Assembly (NCBI RefSeq): GCF_040676675.1
Contig: NZ_JBFAPK010000039.1
Coordinates: forward strand, 1-64,000
DNA: 64,000 nt
Direction: 5' to 3'
DNA from: JBFAPK01 sp040676675
Lineage (GTDB): Bacteria > Actinomycetota > Actinomycetes > Mycobacteriales > Micromonosporaceae
Shown: one piece after another, positions 50,703 to 58,763 of the stretch
How positions within the stretch are numbered: the stretch's first letter is position 1
Layout: each line of letters begins with the position of its first letter
Made by a program: the position numbers and the translations under genes
Notes under the pieces: model-generated
Database searches by the model: none
The model's input: only the letters and a program-made list of their open reading frames with translations
What the model was told of the DNA's origin: nothing

Positions 50703-51599
50703 TCAGCCCTTGATCGCGCCCGTGAGGCCGTTGACGAAGTACCGCTGGGCGGCGAGGAAGAGGATGATGACCGGGATCACCACGATCAACGCGCCGGCCA
50801 TCAGCGAGTTGTACTGCACCACCTGCGAGGACTTCAGCGCCTGGAGGGCGATCGGCAGCGTGTAGGTGGCGGGGTCGTTGAGCGAGACCCGGGTCAGCAG
50901 GTACTCGTTCCACGTCGGGATCGCGGTCAGCAGCGCGATCGTCACGAGGGCGGGCCGGCCCAGCGGCAGGTAGACCCGCGTGAAGATCCGGAACTCGCCC
51001 GCGCCGTCCACCCGTGCGGAGTCGCGCAGTTCGGCGGGGACCGACCGGAACGCGTTGGTCAGCAACAGCACCGCCAGCGGCGCGCTGCCGTTGACGAACG
51101 GCAGGACCAGGCCGAGGTGCGTACCGAGGATCGCCAGCCGGTTCTCCAGCAGCACGACGGGGAGCAGCGTGACGACGCCCGGCACGAAGAGCAGCGCGAT
51201 GAAGAGCCGGTAGAGGGCGGCGCGGCCGGGGAAGTGCAGCACCGCGAAGGCGTACGAGGCGGCCGAGTAGATCACCAGGACGCCGAGGGTGGTCGCCACC
51301 GTCACCTTGAGGCTGTTCAGGAAGTAGTCGAAGAAGTGCAGGCGGTTCCAGGTGTCCACGAGGGTGCCCAGCGTCGGGTCGTGCGGGATGAGGTGTCCCC
51401 CGGCGATCACCTCCTGCTGGGTCTTGAACGCCGCCGAGACCATCCAGAGGAACGGGTAGAGGCTCACCACGGCGTACCCGGCGAGCAGCAGCCCGACGAC
51501 CGTACGGGCGACGACGACCCCGGTCGTCCAGCGGCCGGCCGGCCGCGGCGAGCGGGCGGGGACGGCCTCGACGGCGGTCGGCGCGATGGTGTCGGTCAT
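50703..51599 (-). CDS. Carbohydrate ABC transporter permease, MalG type
   Basis: A 298-residue inner-membrane permease with six helices. The cytoplasmic coupling loop ELRDSARVDGAGEFRIFTRVYLPLGRPAL is the conserved EAA-type motif of the MalG branch. ATG 51599 overlaps the MalF-type stop by 4 bp. No ATP-binding subunit is encoded here, as in many actinobacterial sugar importers that share MsiK. It belongs to the 53946-50703 operon. Confidence 0.92.
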   Translation of the reverse strand: MTDTIAPTAVEAVPARSPRPAGRWTTGVVVARTVVGLLLAGYAVVSLYPFLWMVSAAFKTQQEVIAGGHLIPHDPTLGTLVDTWNRLHFFDYFLNSLKVTVATTLGVLVIYSAASYAFAVLHFPGRAALYRLFIALLFVPGVVTLLPVVLLENRLAILGTHLGLVLPFVNGSAPLAVLLLTNAFRSVPAELRDSARVDGAGEFRIFTRVYLPLGRPALVTIALLTAIPTWNEYLLTRVSLNDPATYTLPIALQALKSSQVVQYNSLMAGALIVVIPVIILFLAAQRYFVNGLTGAIKG

Positions 51600-52573
51600 G
51601 CCCGCTCCCGGTTCACGCGCAGGTTGACGAAGGCGACGATCAGCGCGGCGACGAAGAGCATCCAGCCCAGGGCGCTGGCCAGCCCGAGCGTCGGGGCGAG
51701 CTGCGTCTGGAACGCGAGCCGGTAGGTCTCCAGGCCGAGAACCTTCGTGTGCTCGCCCGGCCCGCCGTCGGTCATGATGAGGAAGATCTGGAAGCCCTGG
51801 AGCGCGTCGCGCAGGTTGAGCAGCAGGATCACCGCGGTGATCCCGCGCAGCAGCGGCCAGACCACGCTGAGGTTGACCCGCCACCAGCCCGCACCGTCGA
51901 TCTGGGCCGCCTCGATCAGCGCGGGGTCGATGGTCTGGAGCCCGGTCAGGTAGAGCAGCGTGGCGACGGGTACCGCGGACCAGACCATGATCACGATGAG
52001 CGTGGGCAGCGCGGTGTCCGGGTTGCCGAGCCAGCCCTGCGGTTGGGAGAGCGTGCCGAGCCCGAGCGCGCGCAGCAGCGTGTTGATCGCGCCGTTCGGC
52101 TCCAGCACGTACTGCCAGGCCAGGTATACCGCGATGCCGGTGGTGATGTACGGGACGAAGTAGACCGAGCGGAGCAGCCCGACGAACCGGCGGGCCCGGT
52201 TGAGCGCCAGCGCCAGCGGGAACGAGATCGCGACGGTGAGCAGCGGCGCGGCGACCATGACCCAGACGGTGTTCAGCGCGGCGGTACGCACCGGCGGGGC
52301 GAAGACCGGGCTGGCGTAGAGCAGGTCGAGGTAGTTCTGCACGCCGACCCAGGTCCAGGTCGGGGTCAGCCCGTTCCACCGTACGAACGACAGTTGCAGG
52401 CCCCAGAAGAGCGTGTAGACGCCCATGACGGCGAAGAGGACGATGGCCGGCGCCACGAGGGCGTACCCCCAGGCCACCTCCCGCCCCTGGTACCGCCGGC
52501 GGCGCCCGCGCGCCGGGGCGGTGCGGCCACGGGTGCCCGTGGCCGCACCGAGCGACGTGACGTCGGTGGTCAT
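51596..52573 (-). CDS. Carbohydrate ABC transporter permease, MalF type
   Basis: A 325-residue permease with six or seven helices and an N-terminal basic segment. The coupling motif DPALIEAAQIDGAGWWRVNLSVVWPLLRG is intact. It pairs with the MalG-type permease and overlaps the solute-binding protein gene by 4 bp at 52570-52573 (ATGA). It probably forms the membrane channel for an oligosaccharide or sugar acid. Confidence 0.92.
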   Translation of the reverse strand: MTTDVTSLGAATGTRGRTAPARGRRRRYQGREVAWGYALVAPAIVLFAVMGVYTLFWGLQLSFVRWNGLTPTWTWVGVQNYLDLLYASPVFAPPVRTAALNTVWVMVAAPLLTVAISFPLALALNRARRFVGLLRSVYFVPYITTGIAVYLAWQYVLEPNGAINTLLRALGLGTLSQPQGWLGNPDTALPTLIVIMVWSAVPVATLLYLTGLQTIDPALIEAAQIDGAGWWRVNLSVVWPLLRGITAVILLLNLRDALQGFQIFLIMTDGGPGEHTKVLGLETYRLAFQTQLAPTLGLASALGWMLFVAALIVAFVNLRVNRERA

Positions 52574-53946
52574 TTCCCGGCCCAGTAGCCGTCGATGATC
52601 TTTGTGAGCGAGGCGCCGGCGGTCGGTACGTCCGCCTTCTTCAGGGGCGTGAGCTCCATCAGCGCGCGGGCCACCACGGCGGCGTCGTACGACGGGGGCC
52701 GGTACGTGGTGTCACCGGGGTTGTAGGCGCTGTCGCCGGAGCCGAACGAGCCGATCATGGCGCCGAGGACCGGACCGAGCGCCGCCCCCGGATCGCCGCC
52801 CATGTTGACCGGCGGCACGTCCAGCGCGTCCTTGGCGAACTGGGTCGCGACGTCGGACTGGGCCAGGTGGTCCAGCCACTTGATCGCGCCGTCCTTGTTG
52901 CCCGAGGTCGCCGAGACCGAGAGGCCGGTCAGCGCGAACGGCGCGAGGCTCAGGTCGGGTACCGCGCCGCCCCTGGGCGCGGGCACGGGGAACGTCACGA
53001 TGTTGTCGGCGTTCATGCCGTTCTGCGCCAGGAACGCCAGGGTGAAGGTGCCGCCGATGTCGAACGAGGACTTGCCCTGCGCGAAGGCGATGTCCGCGTC
53101 GTCGATGGTCAGGCTCTGCGTGCCGGGCATCCAGTACGGCGTCACCTGGTTGTACGCCTCCAGCACCGACCGGCCGTTCGGCGACGACCAGTTCTGGTCC
53201 CGCTGGTTGGAGAAGAGCCCCTTGAAGCCGGCCTTACCGAGCTTGCCGTAGGCCATCGGCTGCATCAGCCACTCCATGCCGGTGGTCGGCGACTGGAAGC
53301 CGATGCTCACCCCGCCGTCGTTCGGCCGGGCCTTGCGCACCGCGTCCAGTACGCCGATGAAGTCCTCCCAGGTCTTCGGCGGCTGGGTGACGCCGGCGGC
53401 GGTGAGCCGCTCCTTGTTGGCGTAGACGATCCCGAACGTACCGATCGTCAGCGGCACGCTGAACCGCTGGTTGAGCTTGATGCCCGCGGTCTTGGCGCCC
53501 TTCTCCAGGGACTGCTTGTAGTAGACGTCGGTGACGGTCCCCTCCCCCGCCACCGACGGCAGGTACCGGTCGGTCCAGGGGGTCTTGCCGGCGAGGTCCT
53601 CCAGCAGGCCGGCCGCGCCGAAGGTGAAGTCGTCCCCGTTGGTGTGCACCTCCAGCACGTCGGGCATGGTGCGGGTCTGCGCGGCGGCCTGGACGCGGGC
53701 GATGAAGGCGTCGTCCGGCGTGATCGCCTCGACCTTCACCGAGATGCCGGTCTTCTGCTTGAAGCTCTCGGCGGCCTTCTGCAGCGCGGCGACGTGCGAC
53801 TGCTTGAACGTCCACATGGTGAGACTCTGGCTGTCCCCCGTGCTCCCGCCCCCGCCCGGGCTGCAGGCGGTGGCCGCGACGGCGAGCGCGGAGATCGTGA
53901 CAGCTGAGAGCAGGATCCGGGCGGTTCGACGTAGATATAGGTTCAC
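52570..53946 (-). CDS. Carbohydrate ABC solute-binding lipoprotein
   Basis: A 458-residue extracellular binding protein. The signal ends in ALAVAATACSPGGGG with Cys lipidation. It has family motifs for the type 1 extracellular solute-binding (UgpB/MalE) group: LTMWTFKQSHVAALQKAAESF, FEV...HTNGDD and TWEDFIGVLDAV. GTG 53946 follows GGAAGAGG. It faces a divergent RspA-like gene with an ATCAAATTGAT operator in the 119-bp gap. The ligand is unknown; uronate- or xylose-derived sugars are suggested by neighbours. Confidence 0.9.
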   Translation of the reverse strand: MNLYLRRTARILLSAVTISALAVAATACSPGGGGSTGDSQSLTMWTFKQSHVAALQKAAESFKQKTGISVKVEAITPDDAFIARVQAAAQTRTMPDVLEVHTNGDDFTFGAAGLLEDLAGKTPWTDRYLPSVAGEGTVTDVYYKQSLEKGAKTAGIKLNQRFSVPLTIGTFGIVYANKERLTAAGVTQPPKTWEDFIGVLDAVRKARPNDGGVSIGFQSPTTGMEWLMQPMAYGKLGKAGFKGLFSNQRDQNWSSPNGRSVLEAYNQVTPYWMPGTQSLTIDDADIAFAQGKSSFDIGGTFTLAFLAQNGMNADNIVTFPVPAPRGGAVPDLSLAPFALTGLSVSATSGNKDGAIKWLDHLAQSDVATQFAKDALDVPPVNMGGDPGAALGPVLGAMIGSFGSGDSAYNPGDTTYRPPSYDAAVVARALMELTPLKKADVPTAGASLTKIIDGYWAGK

Positions 53947-54009
53947 GGTGCGCCTCTTCCATCCCTACGGCGGGCTTCCCCGTCACGCCAACGGCGAGAA
54001 ACAGAACGT

Positions 54010-54026
54010 AAATCAAATTGATATAT
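54010..54026. promoter_or_regulatory. Operator AAATCAAATTGATATAT in the ABC/RspA divergent promoter
   Basis: The 11-bp palindrome ATCAAATTGAT (54012-54022) lies in the divergent region. The same motif (AAATCAAACTGATGTAT) occurs at 58516 in front of the GH39 gene. The A/T-rich sequence in a G/C-rich window and its two occurrences in one pathway suggest one regulator, probably the adjacent ROK protein. Confidence 0.65.
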
Positions 54027-54065
54027 AGTGTCAATATCCTTGCCGGCCACACGAAGGACACCTCC

Positions 54066-55415
54066 ATGCCCCCGTCCCCCTCGGTCGAATCCGCCGCCCA
54101 CCCCGAGGTCCCGGCCCCCGCCCACCCCGAGGTCCCGGCCCCCGCCCACCCCGAGGTCCTGGCCCCCGCGCCGTGGACCGGACCCGGCGCCGGCGGGCCC
54201 CGGATCACCCGGGTCCGGACCTTCCTCTGCGCGCCGCAGGGCTGCCCGTACGTCATCACCCGGGTCGAGACGGACCAGCCCGGGCTGTACGGCCTCGGCT
54301 GCGCCAGCGATCCACAGCGGACCCTCGCCATCCGCTCCGTGATCGACGACTACCTCGGCCCGATGCTGCTCGGCCGCGAGGCGGCGGACATCGAGGACCT
54401 GCACCGCCTGCTGCTCAACAGCGGTTACTGGCGCGGCGGATCGATCGCCAACAACGCGCTCGCCTCGATCGACGTGGCCCTCTGGGACATCAAGGGCAAG
54501 GCCGCCAACCTGCCGCTGCACCAGCTGCTCGGCGGCCGGGCGCGCGAGTACGCCGAGGCGTACACCCACGTCGACGGGGTCGACGCCGAGCAGGTGGCGG
54601 ACCTGGTCCGGGCCGCCCGGGAACGCGGCTACCGGCACGTACGGGTGCAGCTGGCCGTACCCGGCACCGACACGTACGGCACCGCGCCGGCCGACGAGCG
54701 GCAGGCCGAGCGGCGCCGCGCCCGGCGGGAGTCCTGGGACAGCCTCGCCTACCTGCGCCGGGTGCCCCGGGAGCTGGTCAAGGTACGCGAACTCGTGGGT
54801 CCCGACGTCGAGCTGCTGCACGACGCGCACGAGCGGCTCACGCCCGCCCAGGCGCGCCAGCTCGTGCGCGCGGTCGAGGACGCCCAGCTCTACTTCCTCG
54901 AAGACGCCCTCGCGCCCGAGGACGCCGCGCACTTCCCCGAGCTGCGCGCGGCCGGCAGCACCCCGCTGGCCGTCGGCGAACTCTACGCGGACGTGGCGCT
55001 CTACCTGCCGCTGCTGCACCAGCGCGTGATCGACTTCGCCCGCGTCCGCATCCCCACCCTCGGCGGGCTGACGCCGACCCGCAAGCTGGTCGCCGCGTGC
55101 GAGCTCTTCGGTGCCCGTACGGCACCGCACGGGCCGGGCGACGTGAGCCCGGTCGCCCAGGCGGCGAACGTGGCGCTGGACATCTCCTCCCCCGCGTTCG
55201 GGGTGCAGGAGGCCGCGACCTTCCGGGACGCCACACTGGAGGTCTTCCCCGGCGCCCCGGTACCGGTGGCCGGCCGGTTCCACCCGAGTTCGGCGCCGGG
55301 TCTGGGCGTCGACTTCGACGAGGCGGCGGCCCGCCGGTACCCGGTCACCGCCCCGCTGGAGCACGACCGCTGGGCGCTGCTGCGCGCGACCGACGGCAGC
55401 GCCCACCGCCCCTGA
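54066..55415 (+). CDS. Enolase-superfamily dehydratase, RspA/mannonate dehydratase type
   Basis: A 449-residue mandelate racemase/muconate lactonising enzyme-family protein of the RspA type. Family segments are AAPQGCPYVITRVETDQPGLYGLGCA-like (residues about 55-80), GGSIANNALASIDVALWDIKGKAANLPLHQLLGG, DVELLHDAHERLTPAQARQL (metal Asp), YFLEDALAPED (Glu), LAVGELY (Glu) and a C-terminal TAPHGPGDVSP. It dehydrates a sugar acid, probably D-mannonate or D-gluconate-like. The N-terminal 30 residues are HPEVPAPA repeats. ATG 54066 is 9 bp from GAAGGA. It is divergent from the ABC importer. Confidence 0.87.
   Translation: MPPSPSVESAAHPEVPAPAHPEVPAPAHPEVLAPAPWTGPGAGGPRITRVRTFLCAPQGCPYVITRVETDQPGLYGLGCASDPQRTLAIRSVIDDYLGPMLLGREAADIEDLHRLLLNSGYWRGGSIANNALASIDVALWDIKGKAANLPLHQLLGGRAREYAEAYTHVDGVDAEQVADLVRAARERGYRHVRVQLAVPGTDTYGTAPADERQAERRRARRESWDSLAYLRRVPRELVKVRELVGPDVELLHDAHERLTPAQARQLVRAVEDAQLYFLEDALAPEDAAHFPELRAAGSTPLAVGELYADVALYLPLLHQRVIDFARVRIPTLGGLTPTRKLVAACELFGARTAPHGPGDVSPVAQAANVALDISSPAFGVQEAATFRDATLEVFPGAPVPVAGRFHPSSAPGLGVDFDEAAARRYPVTAPLEHDRWALLRATDGSAHRP
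54099..54170. repeat. 24-bp in-frame repeat in the RspA-like gene
   Basis: Starts at 54099, 54123 and 54147; three near-identical units encode HPEVPAPA at the N-terminus, ahead of the enzyme domain. Confidence 0.9.
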
Positions 55416-55443
55416 CCTCGTCGACACGCGCCCGACACCTCGC

Positions 55444-55501
55444 CGATCTAGGGCAAATCGTCGTGATTGGAGGTCAATTCACGCGGATTTGCCCTAGATC
55501 G
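55444..55501. repeat. Palindromic repeat element, copy 3
   Basis: Arms CGATCTAGGGCAAATC (55444-55459) and their complement (55486-55501), with further imperfect pairing inward (CGTGA/TCACG). The spacer closely resembles that of copy 1 (both contain GAGGTCAA). It lies between the convergent RspA-like and ROK genes. Confidence 0.9.
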
Positions 55502-55557
55502 ACGGGGAGGGGCAAGGCGGGGAGGGGGACGCGGTGCGGGGGGACGGGGCGCGGGGG

Positions 55558-56754
55558 CTAGGCGAGCAGGAGGGACTGGGGGCGCGCCGAGAGGGTCTGG
55601 TCCAGCACGAGGCAGGCGGCGCCCACCGCGCCGACGTCGTCGCCGAGCCCGGTACCGGTCACGATCGTCTCGTGCATCTTGCCGACGAAGGGCGACGACG
55701 CGACGATCGGGTTGATCACGGGGAGGAAGAGCCGGGACAGGTGCGGCCAGATCGGACCGCCGAATACGACCAGTTCGGAGTCGAGCAGGGTGGCCGCCGC
55801 GCTGACGCCGAGCCCGACCCGGCGGGCCCAGCCGTCGATGATGCCCCGCGCGGTGACGTCCCCGCCGTCGGCGAGCGCCACCAGGTCGAGCAGGCTCCGC
55901 TCGGCCTGGCCGGGCCCGGCCGGTTCCTTCTCCGGACCGAGCACCCCGCGCTCGATCGCCTCCTCCACCAGCGCGTACGTGGTGCAGTTCGCGTCCAGCC
56001 CGCCGATCTCGCCGGCGTTGCCGGAGACCCCGCGCAGCACCACGTCGTTGACGACCGCGCCCATGCCCGAGCCGGTACCGAGGTAGAAGAAGAGGAAGTT
56101 GCCGGAGTGGACGGCCGCGCCCGCCCAGCGTTCGGCGATGGCCGCGGCGATCACGTCCTTGTCCATCACCACCGGCCACCCGGTGACCCGGGCCAGTTGG
56201 TCGCGCAGCGGCACCCGTTCCCAGCCCGCGAGCTGCGGCGGGTCCACGATTACACCGGCCTCCGGGTCGATCGGCCCCGGTACGGCGACCCCCAGCCCGA
56301 GGATGCGGTCCCGGGGGATGCCCGACTCGTCGACCAGCCGCTCGACGGCGGCGCTGATGTCGGCCAGGATCTGCGCCTGGTCGACGACCTGCGGGGTCGG
56401 CTGCCGGAGGTGGCGCACGACCCCGCCGACCAGGTCGAGCACCACGTAGGTCACCACGGCCGGATCGAGGTGTACGCCGATCGCGAAGCTGCCGCCGGGG
56501 CTGATCTGCAGGACGGTACGGGGCTTGCCGACCCGCCCGCCCTTCTTGCCCGCCTCGACCACGAGCCCGCGGTCCAGCAGGCGGCGGCAGATGTTCGAGA
56601 CGGTCTGCGCCGACAGCCCGGTGGCGGTGGCGAGTTCCACCCGGCTCAGCCCCTCGGGGGCGCGCCGGATCGCGTCGAGCACGACCGACTCGTTGAAGTC
56701 GCCCATCCGCGGCAGGTTGGTTCCTCGCCGAACAGTCGGCCGGTCGATCGTCAC
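55558..56754 (-). CDS. ROK-family transcriptional regulator
   Basis: A 398-residue regulator: N-terminal winged HTH (LDAIRRAPEGLSRVELATATGLSAQTVSNICRRLLDRGLV, about 26-67) and an actin-like sugar-kinase fold (IGVHLDPAVVTYVVLDLVGG, LGVAVPGPIDPEAG, FLFFYLGTGSGMGAVV). The usual CxCGxxGC zinc motif is missing; the corresponding region reads GGLDANCTTYALVEEA with one Cys. GTG 56754 follows AGGGAG. It sits between the RspA/ABC genes and GH39, and is the best candidate for the shared ATCAAAYTGAT site. Confidence 0.88.
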   Translation of the reverse strand: MTIDRPTVRRGTNLPRMGDFNESVVLDAIRRAPEGLSRVELATATGLSAQTVSNICRRLLDRGLVVEAGKKGGRVGKPRTVLQISPGGSFAIGVHLDPAVVTYVVLDLVGGVVRHLRQPTPQVVDQAQILADISAAVERLVDESGIPRDRILGLGVAVPGPIDPEAGVIVDPPQLAGWERVPLRDQLARVTGWPVVMDKDVIAAAIAERWAGAAVHSGNFLFFYLGTGSGMGAVVNDVVLRGVSGNAGEIGGLDANCTTYALVEEAIERGVLGPEKEPAGPGQAERSLLDLVALADGGDVTARGIIDGWARRVGLGVSAAATLLDSELVVFGGPIWPHLSRLFLPVINPIVASSPFVGKMHETIVTGTGLGDDVGAVGAACLVLDQTLSARPQSLLLA

Positions 56755-56845
56755 GCCCGTTCTCCCTGTGGGTGCCTTGAGAATAGTCGTACGTCCACCG
56801 GCCCCGATCCGGTCTCCGTCCGCCCCGCCCCGCGCCGGCGGCGGT

Positions 56846-58435
56846 TCACCCGACCTGCCGGACCAGCACGATGCTCCACGGCGCCAGCGTCGTGCTCAGC
56901 CGCAACACGCCGTCGGCGTCGGCGGTGTGCGTCTCGACGTGTGTCGCGCGCGCGAGCCGGTCGAGGAGCCGCTCCTGCTCCCGCGTCGTCTCCCGGGGCG
57001 AGCCGAGCCGCCGCCAGGCCGCGACCGCGTTGCCGTGCTCGCCGTCGAGCCGTTCGACGGCGACCGGCGCGCCCGGCGGCAGCCCCTCGACCACCAGCTC
57101 GAACCGCCTCGGCTCGCCGGTGGCCTCGGTGCGTTCGGCCACCGCGCGGTCGTCGAAGGACGCCGGCACGGAGCGGGTGACCTCCGGAGGATAGTGATAG
57201 GCCAGCGCGGTCACCGCCCCCGTCGCGCCGTCGCGGGTCACCACGGCCCCGTCCGTACGGGCCAGCAGCGTGTCGCCGAGCGCGTGCAGCATCCGGTACG
57301 CGTGGAACGTCGGCTTCGGTATGCCCTGGAGCGTCAGCATGCCGAAGCCGCCGTGGAACATCTCGGGGCCCGCGCCGCCCTCCTCGAAGACGTCGGTGAA
57401 CGTCCAGTACGCGAGCGAGTCCACGGTCTCCAGCGAGTGCAGCACCGAGCGGACGACGAAGGTCGCGGCCGGCAGGGTGTCGTGGGTGTGGTCGCGGGGC
57501 GACGACGAGGAGTTCCACTCGGTCAGGTGGATCTCGGCGTCCGGGTACGGTCCGGCGGCGACGATCCGGCGGAGCAGGGCGAGGTCGGTGGGGGTGGCGT
57601 CGACGCCCCGGGTCAGCTTCTCCCCCTGGCCGTGCTCGTCCAGCGCCCAGTCGGTCGGGTACGGGTGGGTGGAGACGAAGTCCACCGGCAGCGATTCGCC
57701 GGCGCAGAAGTCGAGGAACGCGTCGAGCCAGACCGGCCGCCAGTCGAGGGTGTCGATGTCGACGCCGAGCGTCGCCTGGTGCACCGTGAAGTCCTCGGTC
57801 TCGCCGTCGAACCGGCTGTCGGGGACGAAGTTCGAGGTGGCCGGGCCGCCGACGCGCAGCTCGGTGTCGACCGACCTGACCGCCCGCGCGGTGGCCCGGT
57901 AGAGCGCGAAGTACTCGCCACGGGTGCCGCGGAAGAAGCCGCGCAGGTTGGGTTCGTTCCAGACCTCGAAGTACCAGCGCCGGACCTCGGCCAGCCCGTA
58001 CCGGTCGACCCAGTGCGCGACGGTGCGGCGTACCAGCTCCGACCAGCGGTCCAGGTCGGTCGGGGGTGCCCCGTGCGCGCCCCACCAGAAGACGGTGCCG
58101 GTTTCCCGGGCCAGCGGCCGGGGCGAGAACCCCAGCTCGACGAAGGGGCGTACGCCCCGGTCGAGCAGCGCGTCGAAGAGGGTGTCGAGGTACTGGAAGT
58201 TGTACTGCGGCGTACCGTCGTCGTCCTCGGTGTAGACGAACATGTCGTCGTGGAAGAGCCCGTGGAAGCGGACGTACCGGAAGCCGCAGGCGCCCCGGAC
58301 CTCGGCCAGTTGGGCCTGCCAGTCGGCGCGCAGCCCCTCGTTGGCCCGCCCCGCGCCGACGACGGCGCTCCAGAAGTGGTTCAGCGGCGCGCCCGGCGCC
58401 GTCGCGGAGGTCCGCAGGGAGACAACTTCCGCCAT
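56846..58435 (-). CDS. GH39 beta-xylosidase-like enzyme
   Basis: A 529-residue glycosidase matching GH39: N-terminal FWSAVVGAGRANEGL, FRYVRFHGLFHDDM, the acid/base Glu in FEVWNEPNLRGFF, HPYPTDW, and the nucleophile Glu in IHLTEWNSSSSPRD. After the TIM barrel a beta domain (about 380-529) follows. There is no signal peptide, so it acts in the cytoplasm on imported xylo-oligosaccharides or uronic acid-linked glycosides. ATG 58435 is 6 bp from GGAGG. The site 58516-58532 lies 81 bp upstream of its start. Confidence 0.87.
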   Translation of the reverse strand: MAEVVSLRTSATAPGAPLNHFWSAVVGAGRANEGLRADWQAQLAEVRGACGFRYVRFHGLFHDDMFVYTEDDDGTPQYNFQYLDTLFDALLDRGVRPFVELGFSPRPLARETGTVFWWGAHGAPPTDLDRWSELVRRTVAHWVDRYGLAEVRRWYFEVWNEPNLRGFFRGTRGEYFALYRATARAVRSVDTELRVGGPATSNFVPDSRFDGETEDFTVHQATLGVDIDTLDWRPVWLDAFLDFCAGESLPVDFVSTHPYPTDWALDEHGQGEKLTRGVDATPTDLALLRRIVAAGPYPDAEIHLTEWNSSSSPRDHTHDTLPAATFVVRSVLHSLETVDSLAYWTFTDVFEEGGAGPEMFHGGFGMLTLQGIPKPTFHAYRMLHALGDTLLARTDGAVVTRDGATGAVTALAYHYPPEVTRSVPASFDDRAVAERTEATGEPRRFELVVEGLPPGAPVAVERLDGEHGNAVAAWRRLGSPRETTREQERLLDRLARATHVETHTADADGVLRLSTTLAPWSIVLVRQVG

Positions 58436-58515
58436 GAGGGTCCTCCAGGTCTCGCCGCTCGCGCGCCTCGCCGTCACGGGTCGCGCACCCCGCGTATGGG
58501 GGCACAGGCTATCTT

Positions 58516-58532
58516 AAATCAAACTGATGTAT
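58516..58532. promoter_or_regulatory. Operator AAATCAAACTGATGTAT upstream of GH39
   Basis: The core ATCAAACTGAT (58518-58528) matches the 54012-54022 site at 10 of 11 bases and the flanks at 15 of 17. It lies in the 328-bp region 58436-58763, which otherwise holds no gene; A/T-rich flanks (TTAAATC, TATTTAC) are near it. Confidence 0.65.
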
Positions 58533-58763
58533 TTACTCCCGTGCCTTAGGTCACCTCCTCGGTGTGTCGACCCGCCCACGGACGGCCTGGGGGTGATCAA
58601 CCCTCCCCGCTATCGGGGTAACCTCGACCGAACACATTGGACATTCACGCCGTCTTCCGTGTTCCGCGCGGCGTGACCCGCGCTTCGGGTCCGACATCCT
58701 CATCGGCGCGATCGACCGGGCGGCCCAGGGATCGCGCGTTACGTACGGCAGGGGGCATTTGGC

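Noticed and set aside
58551..58763. A minus-strand gene running from the TPR region toward GH39
   Set aside because: The frame is antisense to the TPR gene and shows no domain; the gap is better explained as promoter sequence.
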